Assembly (NCBI GenBank): GCA_002372575.1
Contig: DFHC01000057.1
Coordinates: 1 to 6,773 of the forward strand
Reading direction: 5' to 3'
From: a bacterium UBA3734
Lineage (GTDB): Bacteria; Bacteroidota; Bacteroidia; Bacteroidales; Bacteroidaceae
Length of the DNA stretch: 6,773 bases
This document shows, in pieces, positions 1-6,488 of this stretch. How positions within the stretch are numbered: position 1 is the first letter of the stretch; every line of letters starts with the position of its first letter. The translations under genes and the position numbers were made by a program. The notes beneath the pieces are model-generated. The model was given only the letters and a program-made list of their open reading frames with translations, did no database searches and was not told where the DNA came from.

Positions 1-186
1 CATGTCGGCCATGAAGCAGGGCACTCCCGCCTGACAGAAAGACTCGGCCATCACTTGCAGCGTAACCGTTTTACCCGTACCCGTAGCGCCGGCAATCAGT
101 CCGTGTCGGTTCGCCATTTTTCCGTTGATACTCAGTGCCCCATTCGGGCAGTGGGCGATGTATAGCCCGCGTTCTTTGTCGTACAT
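1..186 (-). CDS. HerA-like (DUF853) ATPase, N-terminal fragment
   Basis: Only the first 62 codons are present; the rest lies beyond position 1. Reading from ATG at 186-184, the peptide begins [13 protein letters not shown] and carries a Walker A loop, GATGTGKT, at residues 33-40. This is preceded by [12 protein letters not shown] and followed by TLQVMAESF and VPCFMAD. That arrangement is typical of the DUF853/YjgR branch of HerA-type AAA+ P-loop ATPases, which are presumed cytoplasmic DNA-translocase-like enzymes of poorly known role. The start fits because the conserved part follows at once and a Bacteroides-type promoter lies just upstream. The family call rests on my recognition of the motif; the substrate is unknown. 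Its location right next to a candidate replication origin may be coincidental. Confidence 0.85.
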   Translation of the reverse strand, partial: MYDKERGLYIAHCPNGALSINGKMANRHGLIAGATGTGKTVTLQVMAESFCQAGVPCFMADM

Positions 187-214
187 ATCCGTCTTGTTTT
201 TGATGATTTGCCCA

Positions 215-245
215 CAAAAATACAAAAAAATTTGTAAACATCAAT
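215..245 (-). promoter_or_regulatory. Candidate Bacteroides-type promoter of the HerA-like gene
   Basis: On the minus strand, TATTTTTG (222-215) matches the Bacteroidota -7 element TAnnTTTG exactly. ATTG (245-242), one mismatch from the -33 element TTTG, lies 19 bp upstream. The start codon at 186 follows about 29 bp after the -7 element. The region is very AT-rich, so a chance match is possible. Confidence 0.45.
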
Positions 246-260
246 ACTTTTCAATAAAAA

Positions 261-601
261 TGTGGAAAACACTGTGGATTTCTTTTGCAGAAAATATGGA
301 AAAAAAATCTGCATGGATTATTACGGAAAAAGTATGAGGTTTTCTTGCTTTTTTTCATGCAATTTCAACAGTTTTACCCAAGAAAAAGTTATGAAAATAT
401 CCACAATCTTCTATTTCTCGTATTTGTGGATAACTTCATAAATGGTTTATTTTCAATATTTTAAATTTCCTACAACATGTGGAAAAATAAGTATCGAATG
501 TGGAAAAGGAAAAATCCAAATTTTTCGATGAAAAGTTATCAAATTATCCACTTGCTATCATCATCAGCAAAAGATTTTTTCTTTAAAAATAAAAAAAAAT
601 A
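261..601. other. Candidate replication origin (oriC) with DnaA-box cluster
   Basis: This is the core of a 415-bp gene-free, AT-rich gap (187-601). DnaA boxes (consensus TTATCCACA, or TGTGGATAA on the other strand) recur. TGTGGATAA at 425-433 is perfect. TGTGGAAAA occurs at 261-269, 478-486 and 499-507, TGTGGATTT at 273-281, ATATCCACA at 397-405 and TTATCCACT at 544-552. An almost pure A/T stretch at about 568-608 could serve as the unwinding element. G/C skew on the + strand switches from C-rich (1-180) to G-rich (right of 602) although the genes on both sides are minus-strand. No dnaA gene is visible, so the call rests on boxes, composition and skew. A DnaA-regulated promoter region is the main alternative. 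Confidence 0.6.
425..433 (-). promoter_or_regulatory. Perfect DnaA box
   Basis: TGTGGATAA on the + strand is TTATCCACA on the minus strand, the exact 9-mer consensus for DnaA binding. It is the only perfect match and lies near the centre of the cluster. Confidence 0.65.
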
Positions 602-2050
602 TTATTTTGAAGTGAGGATATCTACGTTTTTCCGATCAACAATCCAAACGCTTTCAGCCTCACCACTGGCAAGTTTCTCCTTTGCGAGGGAATGAGCCGT
701 TTCCATGTAGTGTTGCTCGCGAGGGATAAGGGTGTCGTTGATTGTTTTCGGCCATGCGTAGTTGGTTTCGTGTTGCACTGCCCTACCCCATCCGAAGGCA
801 TCAGAGGGAATGACGCAGAAGGAAGAAAGTCGCGGATAGTCGTCTTGAATTGTGATGACATACACATTTTTTGGCTGTGAAAGGTCATTTTTTGCCACGG
901 ATTTGGCCATTTCCTTTCCCACCTGCCCCGATTTGTACGATTCCCACCACAGATGTGTATCGACAAAAATTGCGGCCACCAGATAAAGAAAAAACGCTAT
1001 TTTGAAGAGTTTGAGGTTACTTGAATGGTCGGCCACCGCTGCGATAATCATGGCTGCAAGCGCGAGAGCAGCGTAGGTGTGCATCATGCTGAAAGTAGTG
1101 AAAACGTGTGGAGCTACAGCAATCAGCAGGCTGAAAACAAGCACGAGCAGGCGTTTTTCCTTGAATTTTCCTATGTTTCTGACGAAAATGAAGCAAAGCA
1201 AAGGGAGTGACAGCAAAAAAGTGCTGACCGCTATCAGCAGATTGCGACCGGGCTCATGGAGCAGTGCCACGAAATCGACTGCCACCCATGTGGTCAGCAG
1301 GAATTTAAACACGCCCTGCAGCGTTTTTGACGATTCTGGCACGTATTCGGGATGAATTTCGATGTTGCTTGGCAGCACCAGAATTAAGGCGGCGTAAAGT
1401 GTCATTAGAATAAGGCCTATGAGCAGGTCTTTTTTCAGTGTTTTGACTTCAATTTTTTCGAATCCGAAAGCCAGAATTGGCGTAATCATAGCCCACATCA
1501 GTGCATTTTCCTTGCAGAGAGTTCCAATCGCCACGAAAACAAGCCAAAAAACGTATTTTTTTCGTCCTCTGAGCGACAAATATGCCAGTGCCGAGGCCAA
1601 TGCCCACAGGTTAGCGTAAGTTTGATTCAAGCCATCGACTGCCAGCACCGTGGCGAGCATTCCGGGTGAAAGGAGGAAGAAAACGACGGCTACGTTTCTA
1701 CTGAGAGTGCCGAATTGGAGTTTCAGCATGAGGAAGTAGAGCAGGAAGGCACTGGCAATATGTCCAACGACCACGCAAACATGATTGAGCATGGGAAAAA
1801 GCAACTGTGGATTTCGTCCTAAAATATAGCCGAAAATGGCATCGAAAGGTCGCCAATGGTAGCCGTAGAAAAGAAATCGCTCTTTTTTGAAAAAGACATC
1901 GTCGTCGGGATCGGGCGAGACAAGTGTGGTCCAGTCGTCGAAAGTGGGAAGAATGGGAATGGCCGCTGTCAGCAACAACGGCAGCAGAACCACTATGATG
2001 ACGAGGCTCCAGTGTTCGCGAAGAATCAGTTGATGATGGCAATTTTGCAT
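602..2050 (-). CDS. Multi-pass membrane GT-C-type glycosyltransferase-like protein
   Basis: A 482-residue integral membrane protein with about ten hydrophobic segments. The first is at about residues 15-34, followed by a short outward loop with an acidic FDDW motif (37-40) and HWRP (65-68). Then come LNHVCVVVGH (88-97) and a later CKENALMW (179-186). An acidic pair in the first outside loop, many membrane spans and a KEN motif recall GT-C fold enzymes that use lipid-phosphate sugar donors (PMT/TMTC-like). The last ~100 residues are mostly soluble. The sugar and acceptor are unknown. ATG at 2050 is the only reasonable start, since the next Met is residue 87. It overlaps the 3' end of the porZ-like gene by 25 bp, suggesting translational coupling and shared transcription. 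It ends with TAA, and no GC-rich terminator hairpin follows. Confidence 0.75.
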   Translation of the reverse strand: MQNCHHQLILREHWSLVIIVVLLPLLLTAAIPILPTFDDWTTLVSPDPDDDVFFKKERFLFYGYHWRPFDAIFGYILGRNPQLLFPMLNHVCVVVGHIASAFLLYFLMLKLQFGTLSRNVAVVFFLLSPGMLATVLAVDGLNQTYANLWALASALAYLSLRGRKKYVFWLVFVAIGTLCKENALMWAMITPILAFGFEKIEVKTLKKDLLIGLILMTLYAALILVLPSNIEIHPEYVPESSKTLQGVFKFLLTTWVAVDFVALLHEPGRNLLIAVSTFLLSLPLLCFIFVRNIGKFKEKRLLVLVFSLLIAVAPHVFTTFSMMHTYAALALAAMIIAAVADHSSNLKLFKIAFFLYLVAAIFVDTHLWWESYKSGQVGKEMAKSVAKNDLSQPKNVYVITIQDDYPRLSSFCVIPSDAFGWGRAVQHETNYAWPKTINDTLIPREQHYMETAHSLAKEKLASGEAESVWIVDRKNVDILTSK

Positions 2051-4032
2051 ACCGTTCCTTTCTTTCCTTCAGCCGTTGCCGCCATGACCATGTAAACGCC
2101 TGACGACACGCGTTGTCCGGAAGTTTGGTCGCGTCCGTCCCAAGTGAAGGTTCCGCCGTTGCTACGTCCTTCGGCCACGAGCGCGCCATTGGCCGTCACG
2201 ATTTTGATGTCGGCATTGTTCGAGAGCCCCACAATGGTGATCAGGCCCGTGAAATCGGGTCTGACGGGATTCGGGTAGGCATAGACATGGTCTTTGTCCA
2301 TCGTATCGAAGGCCGTGGTGGCATCGCTCATGTAGGAACAGAGTCCCTCGGAGGTAGAGAAAAACACTTCGCCCGTCTTTTCGTTGATGGCGATGTCCTC
2401 GATGTAGTCAGAGAACAGTTTGCTGTTATTGGCCGTGAAATGATGGATTTGCGTCATGTTATCGGCACTGATCAGATAGACGCCGTTGCCGTAGGTTCCG
2501 AACCATTTTCGCCCAGCAGCATCGATTTTGATAGAGGATATATCGAGGCCGTTGAGCAGGTAGTCGGCATAATTGGTACCGTCGTTGCGGGGCACTTTCA
2601 CTTGCGTGAAGACGGGCTCGGAGCTGCCAAATTGCGTGGGGTCGAGATAGAAGGCTCCTAAATTCGTGCCTGCCCAGATGTTTCCCTCCTTGTCTTCCGC
2701 CACGCAGTGTACTTCTTCGATGGCATAGGAGGTGCCGTCTTGGTTGATGATTTTCGTGTAGGAATCGAGCTTGTCGGTAGTGGGATTATAGCAGTAGAGC
2801 GACGGCAGATTCCAGTGGTCGTTGACGAACCACAGGCGATTTTTGCTGTCGAGAATCATTTTTTCGAGCATGGCCAGACTTTTGTTGAGAAAACCCGCAT
2901 CATTGAGTTTCATGAGGTCAGCCTGGTAGTGGCTCGACCAGTTTCCCTGTCGGTCGAGCTTGATGATTGCCTGTGTGGGAGCCTGGCTGTTCAGAATCCA
3001 GAGATTTCCTTCGTTGTCGAACTTGAGGCCCGTCACGAGTTCGTATTCTTCATGGATTTTGTCGAAAATTTCGATGGGCGAGTTTTTGTGGTTGTAGTGT
3101 GTGGTGAATTGGCCGTTTTTAAACTCGTAGAGTCCATTTCTGGAGCTGACGAACAGGCGGTTTTCATCAAGTGGGTCCACATCGATGCAGGCGATTCCTG
3201 GAAAGGTCAGTCCGGTGGTTTGTGATATGTTTCCAACTTCCAGCAGAGTCCATTTGTCGTCTTTCATCATTTGCACGATACCGTCTTGCTGATTGAATCC
3301 GTTGGCTGTATAGAGTGTGTTGTTGATGCTTGCGAGCACTCCAAAATAGCCGTATTTCGGGCCGTCCGTGTTCACGTTTTTCACCATTTCGAGCAGTTCG
3401 GGGTCGATGGTTTTTGTTTTCGGAGTGAAATTACCCACGTATGTCCAGCTCGATTTGTCGAGCAGATTTGCATTGAGATTTGCGGCGTAGAGGCCATGGG
3501 TGGGTGAGGCGGCATAGATTTTCCCGTTTTCCACGTAGCTGTAATTCACGTTGAAGCCAAGCTGGTAGGTATCGCTGATTTCTGCCCGCGAGGTATTGAT
3601 TTTCAGGATGCCGAAGCCCGTGGAGAGATAGGCGAACTGGTCGTAGATGTAGATGTCGTTGATGGTTTTGTCGCCCGTGACCGATTTCATGTAGTATTCG
3701 GGCATGTTCGTGCAGTTTCCGTTGATTTCGAGCAGGTCGATGTTCTTGTTTTCGTAGATGACAATCAGCCTTTTCGCCTTCGGATTCCACGCGATGTGGG
3801 CAATGGAGCAGTCGCTCAGCGCGTCCATCTTGCTGAAGGTGCGGATGCTTTGGTCCTGTGTGTTGTAGAGATAGAGGTTTTTGCTGGCGAGCACGAAGAG
3901 TTCGTGGCCCACGCGCTCGATTTCGGTGATGTCGGTGTAGGCCAGATAGGCTTTCCACGAGCCGATAGTAGTGGCGCAGAGCGTGGTGGCTGAAAGAAGA
4001 ACAGCAGCGAACAAAACAATCAGTTTTCTCAT
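2026..4032 (-). CDS. porZ: PorZ-like type IX secretion system beta-propeller protein
   Basis: A 668-residue exported protein. It starts with a signal peptide (about residues 1-20). The mature N-terminus has the PorZ-like pattern IGSWKAYLAYTDI, then VLASKNLYLYN, LSDCSIAHIAWN and NKNIDLLEING. Repeated propeller strands follow, such as LWILNSQAP, LWFVNDHW, IWAGTNLGAFYLD and KWFGTYGNGVYLI, resembling regulator-propeller repeats. The last ~85 residues form a T9SS type A sorting domain with YPNPVRP near the start, DGRDQ, SSGVYMV and a final CKIAIIN. PorZ of Porphyromonas gingivalis is a cell-surface T9SS component that itself carries such a domain and is needed for the attachment step. This protein is shorter than the P. 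gingivalis one as I recall it. It lies 5 bp after rdgB and overlaps the membrane glycosyltransferase-like gene. Its stop is TGA, followed shortly by an in-frame TAG, showing TGA acts as stop in this genome. The symbol is by recognition, not alignment. Confidence 0.8.
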   Translation of the reverse strand: MRKLIVLFAAVLLSATTLCATTIGSWKAYLAYTDITEIERVGHELFVLASKNLYLYNTQDQSIRTFSKMDALSDCSIAHIAWNPKAKRLIVIYENKNIDLLEINGNCTNMPEYYMKSVTGDKTINDIYIYDQFAYLSTGFGILKINTSRAEISDTYQLGFNVNYSYVENGKIYAASPTHGLYAANLNANLLDKSSWTYVGNFTPKTKTIDPELLEMVKNVNTDGPKYGYFGVLASINNTLYTANGFNQQDGIVQMMKDDKWTLLEVGNISQTTGLTFPGIACIDVDPLDENRLFVSSRNGLYEFKNGQFTTHYNHKNSPIEIFDKIHEEYELVTGLKFDNEGNLWILNSQAPTQAIIKLDRQGNWSSHYQADLMKLNDAGFLNKSLAMLEKMILDSKNRLWFVNDHWNLPSLYCYNPTTDKLDSYTKIINQDGTSYAIEEVHCVAEDKEGNIWAGTNLGAFYLDPTQFGSSEPVFTQVKVPRNDGTNYADYLLNGLDISSIKIDAAGRKWFGTYGNGVYLISADNMTQIHHFTANNSKLFSDYIEDIAINEKTGEVFFSTSEGLCSYMSDATTAFDTMDKDHVYAYPNPVRPDFTGLITIVGLSNNADIKIVTANGALVAEGRSNGGTFTWDGRDQTSGQRVSSGVYMVMAATAEGKKGTVCKIAIIN

Positions 4033-4037
4033 TTTTT

Positions 4038-4676
4038 TTACCTTTTTACTTTTTCACCTTTAAGAAAATCGGCCAATTTTTTGATGGCGCGTGCCCGATG
4101 CGAAATTTTGTTCTTCACCTCGGCACCGAGTTCGGCAAACGACTGGTCGTAGCCGTCGGGAATGAAAATCGGGTCGTAGCCGAAGCCTTCCGAGCCGCTT
4201 TTTTCGTGGGCGATGTGGCCATTGACGATGCCTTCGAACAAGGTCGCTTCTCGCTCCTCACTCCTCGTTCCCCGACATTCTATTAACGCGATAACGGTGC
4301 GAAATCGTGCCTTGCGATTGTTATTATTTCCTAATTTCCGCAATAATTTCTGCATATTAGCCTCGCTGTCGTGGCTTTGAGAACCGTCGCCGTCGATGGC
4401 GGCATAGCGCGCACTGTGAACGCCGGGTTCACCGCCGAGCGCATCGACTTCAAGGCCCGTGTCGTCGGCAAAAATGGGCGTTTCTGCATGGGAAAGATGA
4501 TGTTTCCAAACGTATTCAGCCTTCATTCGGGCGTTTTCTTCGAGCGTTTTTCCCGTTTCGGGAATGTCGTCGTGGCAGTTGATGTCGTTGAGCGACAAAA
4601 CTTCGAACCCGGGACCGAGAATCTGCCGGATTTCCTCGAGTTTATGCTGATTGTTGGTGGCAAAAACGATTTTCAT
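4038..4676 (-). CDS. rdgB: RdgB/HAM1-type non-canonical purine NTP pyrophosphatase
   Basis: A 212-residue cytoplasmic house-cleaning enzyme that hydrolyses dITP, ITP and XTP to the monophosphate and pyrophosphate, keeping deaminated purines out of DNA and RNA. Family motifs are in order: [12 protein letters not shown] (5-16, substrate loop), [10 protein letters not shown] (40-49), [24 protein letters not shown] (69-92, with the catalytic/metal Asp pair at 71-72), GFGYDPIF (164-171) and SHRARAI (192-198). It is slightly longer than the usual ~195-200 residues. About 8 extra residues (137-144) are encoded by three 7-bp repeats, and the charged tail KGEKVKR also looks repeat-derived. It appears to be the first gene of an operon with the porZ-like and glycosyltransferase-like genes, with its own promoter just upstream. 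Confidence 0.93.
   Translation of the reverse strand: MKIVFATNNQHKLEEIRQILGPGFEVLSLNDINCHDDIPETGKTLEENARMKAEYVWKHHLSHAETPIFADDTGLEVDALGGEPGVHSARYAAIDGDGSQSHDSEANMQKLLRKLGNNNNRKARFRTVIALIECRGTRSEEREATLFEGIVNGHIAHEKSGSEGFGYDPIFIPDGYDQSFAELGAEVKNKISHRARAIKKLADFLKGEKVKR
4246..4266 (-). repeat. Three imperfect 7-bp tandem repeats inside rdgB
   Basis: On the minus strand the units are GAGGAGT, GAGGAGC and GAGAAGC. Three units make 21 bp, so the reading frame is kept. They encode about residues 137-144 (TRSEEREA), between the ALIE strand and LFEGIV, where most RdgB proteins have only a short turn. Similar purine-rich heptads are common between genes in Bacteroidota, to my knowledge. Confidence 0.6.
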
Positions 4677-4704
4677 CTGTTGGTTGGTTGATGGATTACG
4701 CTTG

Positions 4705-4736
4705 CAAAAATACGAAAAAAGAAGCGAACCTGCAAA
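4705..4736 (-). promoter_or_regulatory. Bacteroides-type promoter of the rdgB operon
   Basis: On the minus strand, TTTG (4736-4733) is followed after exactly 20 bp by TATTTTTG (4712-4705). Both match the Bacteroidota primary sigma-factor consensus (-33 TTTG, spacing 19-21, -7 TAnnTTTG). Transcription would start near 4698, leaving a leader of about 20 bases before the rdgB ATG at 4676. The -33 element sits in the loop of the adjacent terminator hairpin. Confidence 0.65.
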
Positions 4737-4754
4737 AGGATTCGCTTCTTTTTT
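4715..4754. terminator. Bidirectional-looking rho-independent terminator
   Basis: A perfect 14-bp inverted repeat: AAAAAAGAAGCGAA (4715-4728) pairs with TTCGCTTCTTTTTT (4741-4754) around a 12-base loop. The minus-strand transcript from the gene to the right would form the hairpin and end in a T run (5' of 4715). It lies 82 bp past the TAA at 4836, separating that gene from rdgB. The A/T flanks allow it to work in both directions. Between 4755 and 4835 I see nothing else of note. Confidence 0.8.
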
Positions 4755-4835
4755 TGGAGTTATTGCTTCGCTTAGAAGTTAGTTCGCTACGCTCACTTTT
4801 CTGTTTCAGCGATGCTGCTACTTCGTCGGCACACT

Positions 4836-6488
4836 TTATTTCACCACCAATTTCTTTCCGTTGTGGATATAGACGCCGGGTTTTGTCGGACGCTTCGAGA
4901 GCTTCTGGCCCGAAATGGTGTACCACGACGATTTCGTTGACTGGTTGCCGGCAGCGAGGGTGCCGATGGAGTTGGGGTTGTCGGTCAGGGTCAGGGTGAA
5001 GGGCTTGGAAATGTCTTTCAGGCCTCACCACTGGTCATCGACGGCCTGAATGGTTCCCTCGATGGCATCGCCGACCTTGAATCCCTGCTGCACGAGCAGG
5101 TCGCCATTCATTCTGAATTCGAGGTGGAAAGGATTGCAGTTCTTGATGGTGGACTGGAAGTTGTCGTTGTCGAAGGGAATCCATTCGCCATCCACCAGCA
5201 CCTCTGTTCCGGGGAAGAGGAAGACAACGCCCTTGTACCATCCTTTCTCAAGGCTCGAAACCTGACCCGAAGCGATTTCGGCGGGCATCTGAATCGACGG
5301 CCTTTTTCCTTCCGCCTCGTTGATAGCCATACCATATTTTACAAAAGCCTTAGCATAATTGTAGAGTGGAAGAGATACAGTCTCTGGCTGATGAAGATAT
5401 GAGCCATCACTCTGAGCTATACTAACTGTATCATTAGTATCTCAGTCTCAGTTTAGGTCAAATCTGATATAGTCAGTATCTGTAGTAGACTTCAACATCT
5501 CTAGTATCTCACTAGCACCATCTACATCAGCGAAGTTCTGAGTAAAACATGTCACATTTGATGCATTATGTTGGTTTGTCCGAGAACTAGCATAATCTCA
5601 GCTTTCAGACACAGCAAATCCATAAGATGGATCATAATATGGCACGGTACGTCCAGCAGCCAAGGATCCTTTCGCGAATCCTACAGGAAATAAAGCACTT
5701 TCGTAACTTTCATGCGTTTTATCGGCATCTCCATATTTATTTGTGGCTATAGTTACTATTATATGACTATCTGGATCGGTGTTTTTATCCGAATTAGCCC
5801 CAGATGCACTACCAATATAAATTCAATTTTCATCTTCCATTTCATAGTCTTGATTATATACTTTATTTATAAGAGTCCCATTTCTTGTGTAAATATTTCC
5901 TCATCCTGCAAATATAATCAAATTTTCTCAATGAGTAGTATTTTTAATTTTTTTCAACATGTTTTTTATATCATTTTGTTTTTTTAATCTAAAAACCTTA
6001 GATTCTCAAAAAATATTTATACTTTTTGGATTATTCTCTATATATTCCTCTAAAGCGTTATCTGCATTATTCCGATTTGTTACAACATACTTATTTGCAT
6101 ATTTAACTATCGATTCTCTTGTATCTCGTGGAGCGCCAGCATGCTTTGATGGCTCATACCCACTTCATCATCAAATAACCTCATAGTTGTCATACCGGAG
6201 TGGAGCTTCTCATATCATACCAACATTTATCCTACTCATCAGCTGCTGATACTGCTCTGGAGAGTAGTATCAGGCTCCATACTTGTGCATCATATCACTA
6301 ATCCTAACATTTTCAGCTATCCCTAGATGCTCAATAGTCTCGTATTTATCCCCAACTCTATGTTTTAATAAAACAGGCAGAATCTCCTCAGGCTTTAGAT
6401 CTCTGATCTCTACTGGTGAATACTGCTTGGTGTCAGTGGCTTGTGTTCCCTGCGCATCGGCAGGCAGTGCGCACAAGCCCGTGAACAT
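4836..6488 (-). CDS. Secreted protein frame with 13 in-frame TGA codons (reads as one 550-aa protein if TGA = Gly)
   Basis: From ATG at 6488 to TAA at 4836 the frame has no TAA or TAG, but TGA at residues 73, 93, 106-108, 161, 187, 196, 222, 297, 347, 349 and 488. With TGA as Gly the protein is continuous. Residues 1-13 (MFTGLCALPADAQ) are the end of a signal peptide whose start lies further upstream. Residues 342-355 (RFDLN-G-D-G-DTNDTV) form a DxNxDG EF-hand-type calcium loop with TGA at the conserved Gly. The final ~130 residues are GC-richer and end with SGQKLSKRPTKPGVYIHNGK and a basic tail, which is Prevotella-like. A weak subtilase-like oxyanion motif (LIIFAGGGN, 190-198) is visible, but no GTSxAxP serine motif, so I assign no enzyme activity. 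Residues 1-416 contain no TGG Trp codon; the C-terminal part does. The adjacent porZ-like gene stops at TGA, so in this host the frame would be interrupted. It could be a pseudogene, a cross-code mosaic or an assembly artefact. Confidence 0.6.
5330..6430 (-). other. AT-rich, TGA-dense central segment of foreign character
   Basis: The segment differs sharply from its flanks. A hand count gives about 8 G/C in 60 bases at 5941-6000 and 14 in 60 at 6001-6060, against about 31 in 60 at 5221-5280. Twelve of the thirteen in-frame TGA codons lie here. Codons such as ATA, AGA, AAT and AAA dominate, while the flanks favour C-ending codons. The borders are gradual rather than sharp, and no terminal repeats or target duplications are visible. 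The reading frame continues unbroken through both borders. Confidence 0.7.

Noticed and set aside
565..601. Terminator hairpin after the glycosyltransferase-like gene
   Set aside because: Only a 5-bp A/T stem (AAAGA/TCTTT) is present, too weak to call a terminator.
2707..3225. Long + strand open frame (172 codons) opposite porZ
   Set aside because: It is a Val/Gly-rich shadow of the porZ-like gene, as are the other + strand frames between 2113 and 3993.
4765..4800. Repeated TTCGCT-type words beyond the terminator as a second hairpin
   Set aside because: The words are direct, short and unevenly spaced, and no stem of useful length forms.
4696..5031. 111-codon minus-strand frame beginning with GTG
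   Set aside because: It is a shifted frame over the real C-terminus. The frame ending at 4836 gives the Prevotella-like tail, while this one gives a Ser/Lys/Arg-rich run through the terminator.
5025..5330. Independent 101-aa gene MAINEAEGK...DDQW
   Set aside because: The frame is open upstream of its ATG apart from TGA codons and continues downstream past TGA to a proper tail, so it is better seen as part of the longer gene.
5712..5987. 91-codon + strand frame with hydrophobic Ile/Phe/Tyr composition
   Set aside because: It is antisense in the AT-rich segment, where the minus-strand frame is the coherent one. The membrane-like look comes from A/T composition.
5330..6430. AT-rich segment as an insertion sequence or phage insertion
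   Set aside because: No transposase, integrase, terminal inverted repeats or target duplication is visible, and the host frame is not broken at the borders.
4836..6488. TGA codons as selenocysteine sites
   Set aside because: There are thirteen, including three in a row, with no sign of a conserved SECIS-type stem after each, which is not the pattern of selenoproteins.
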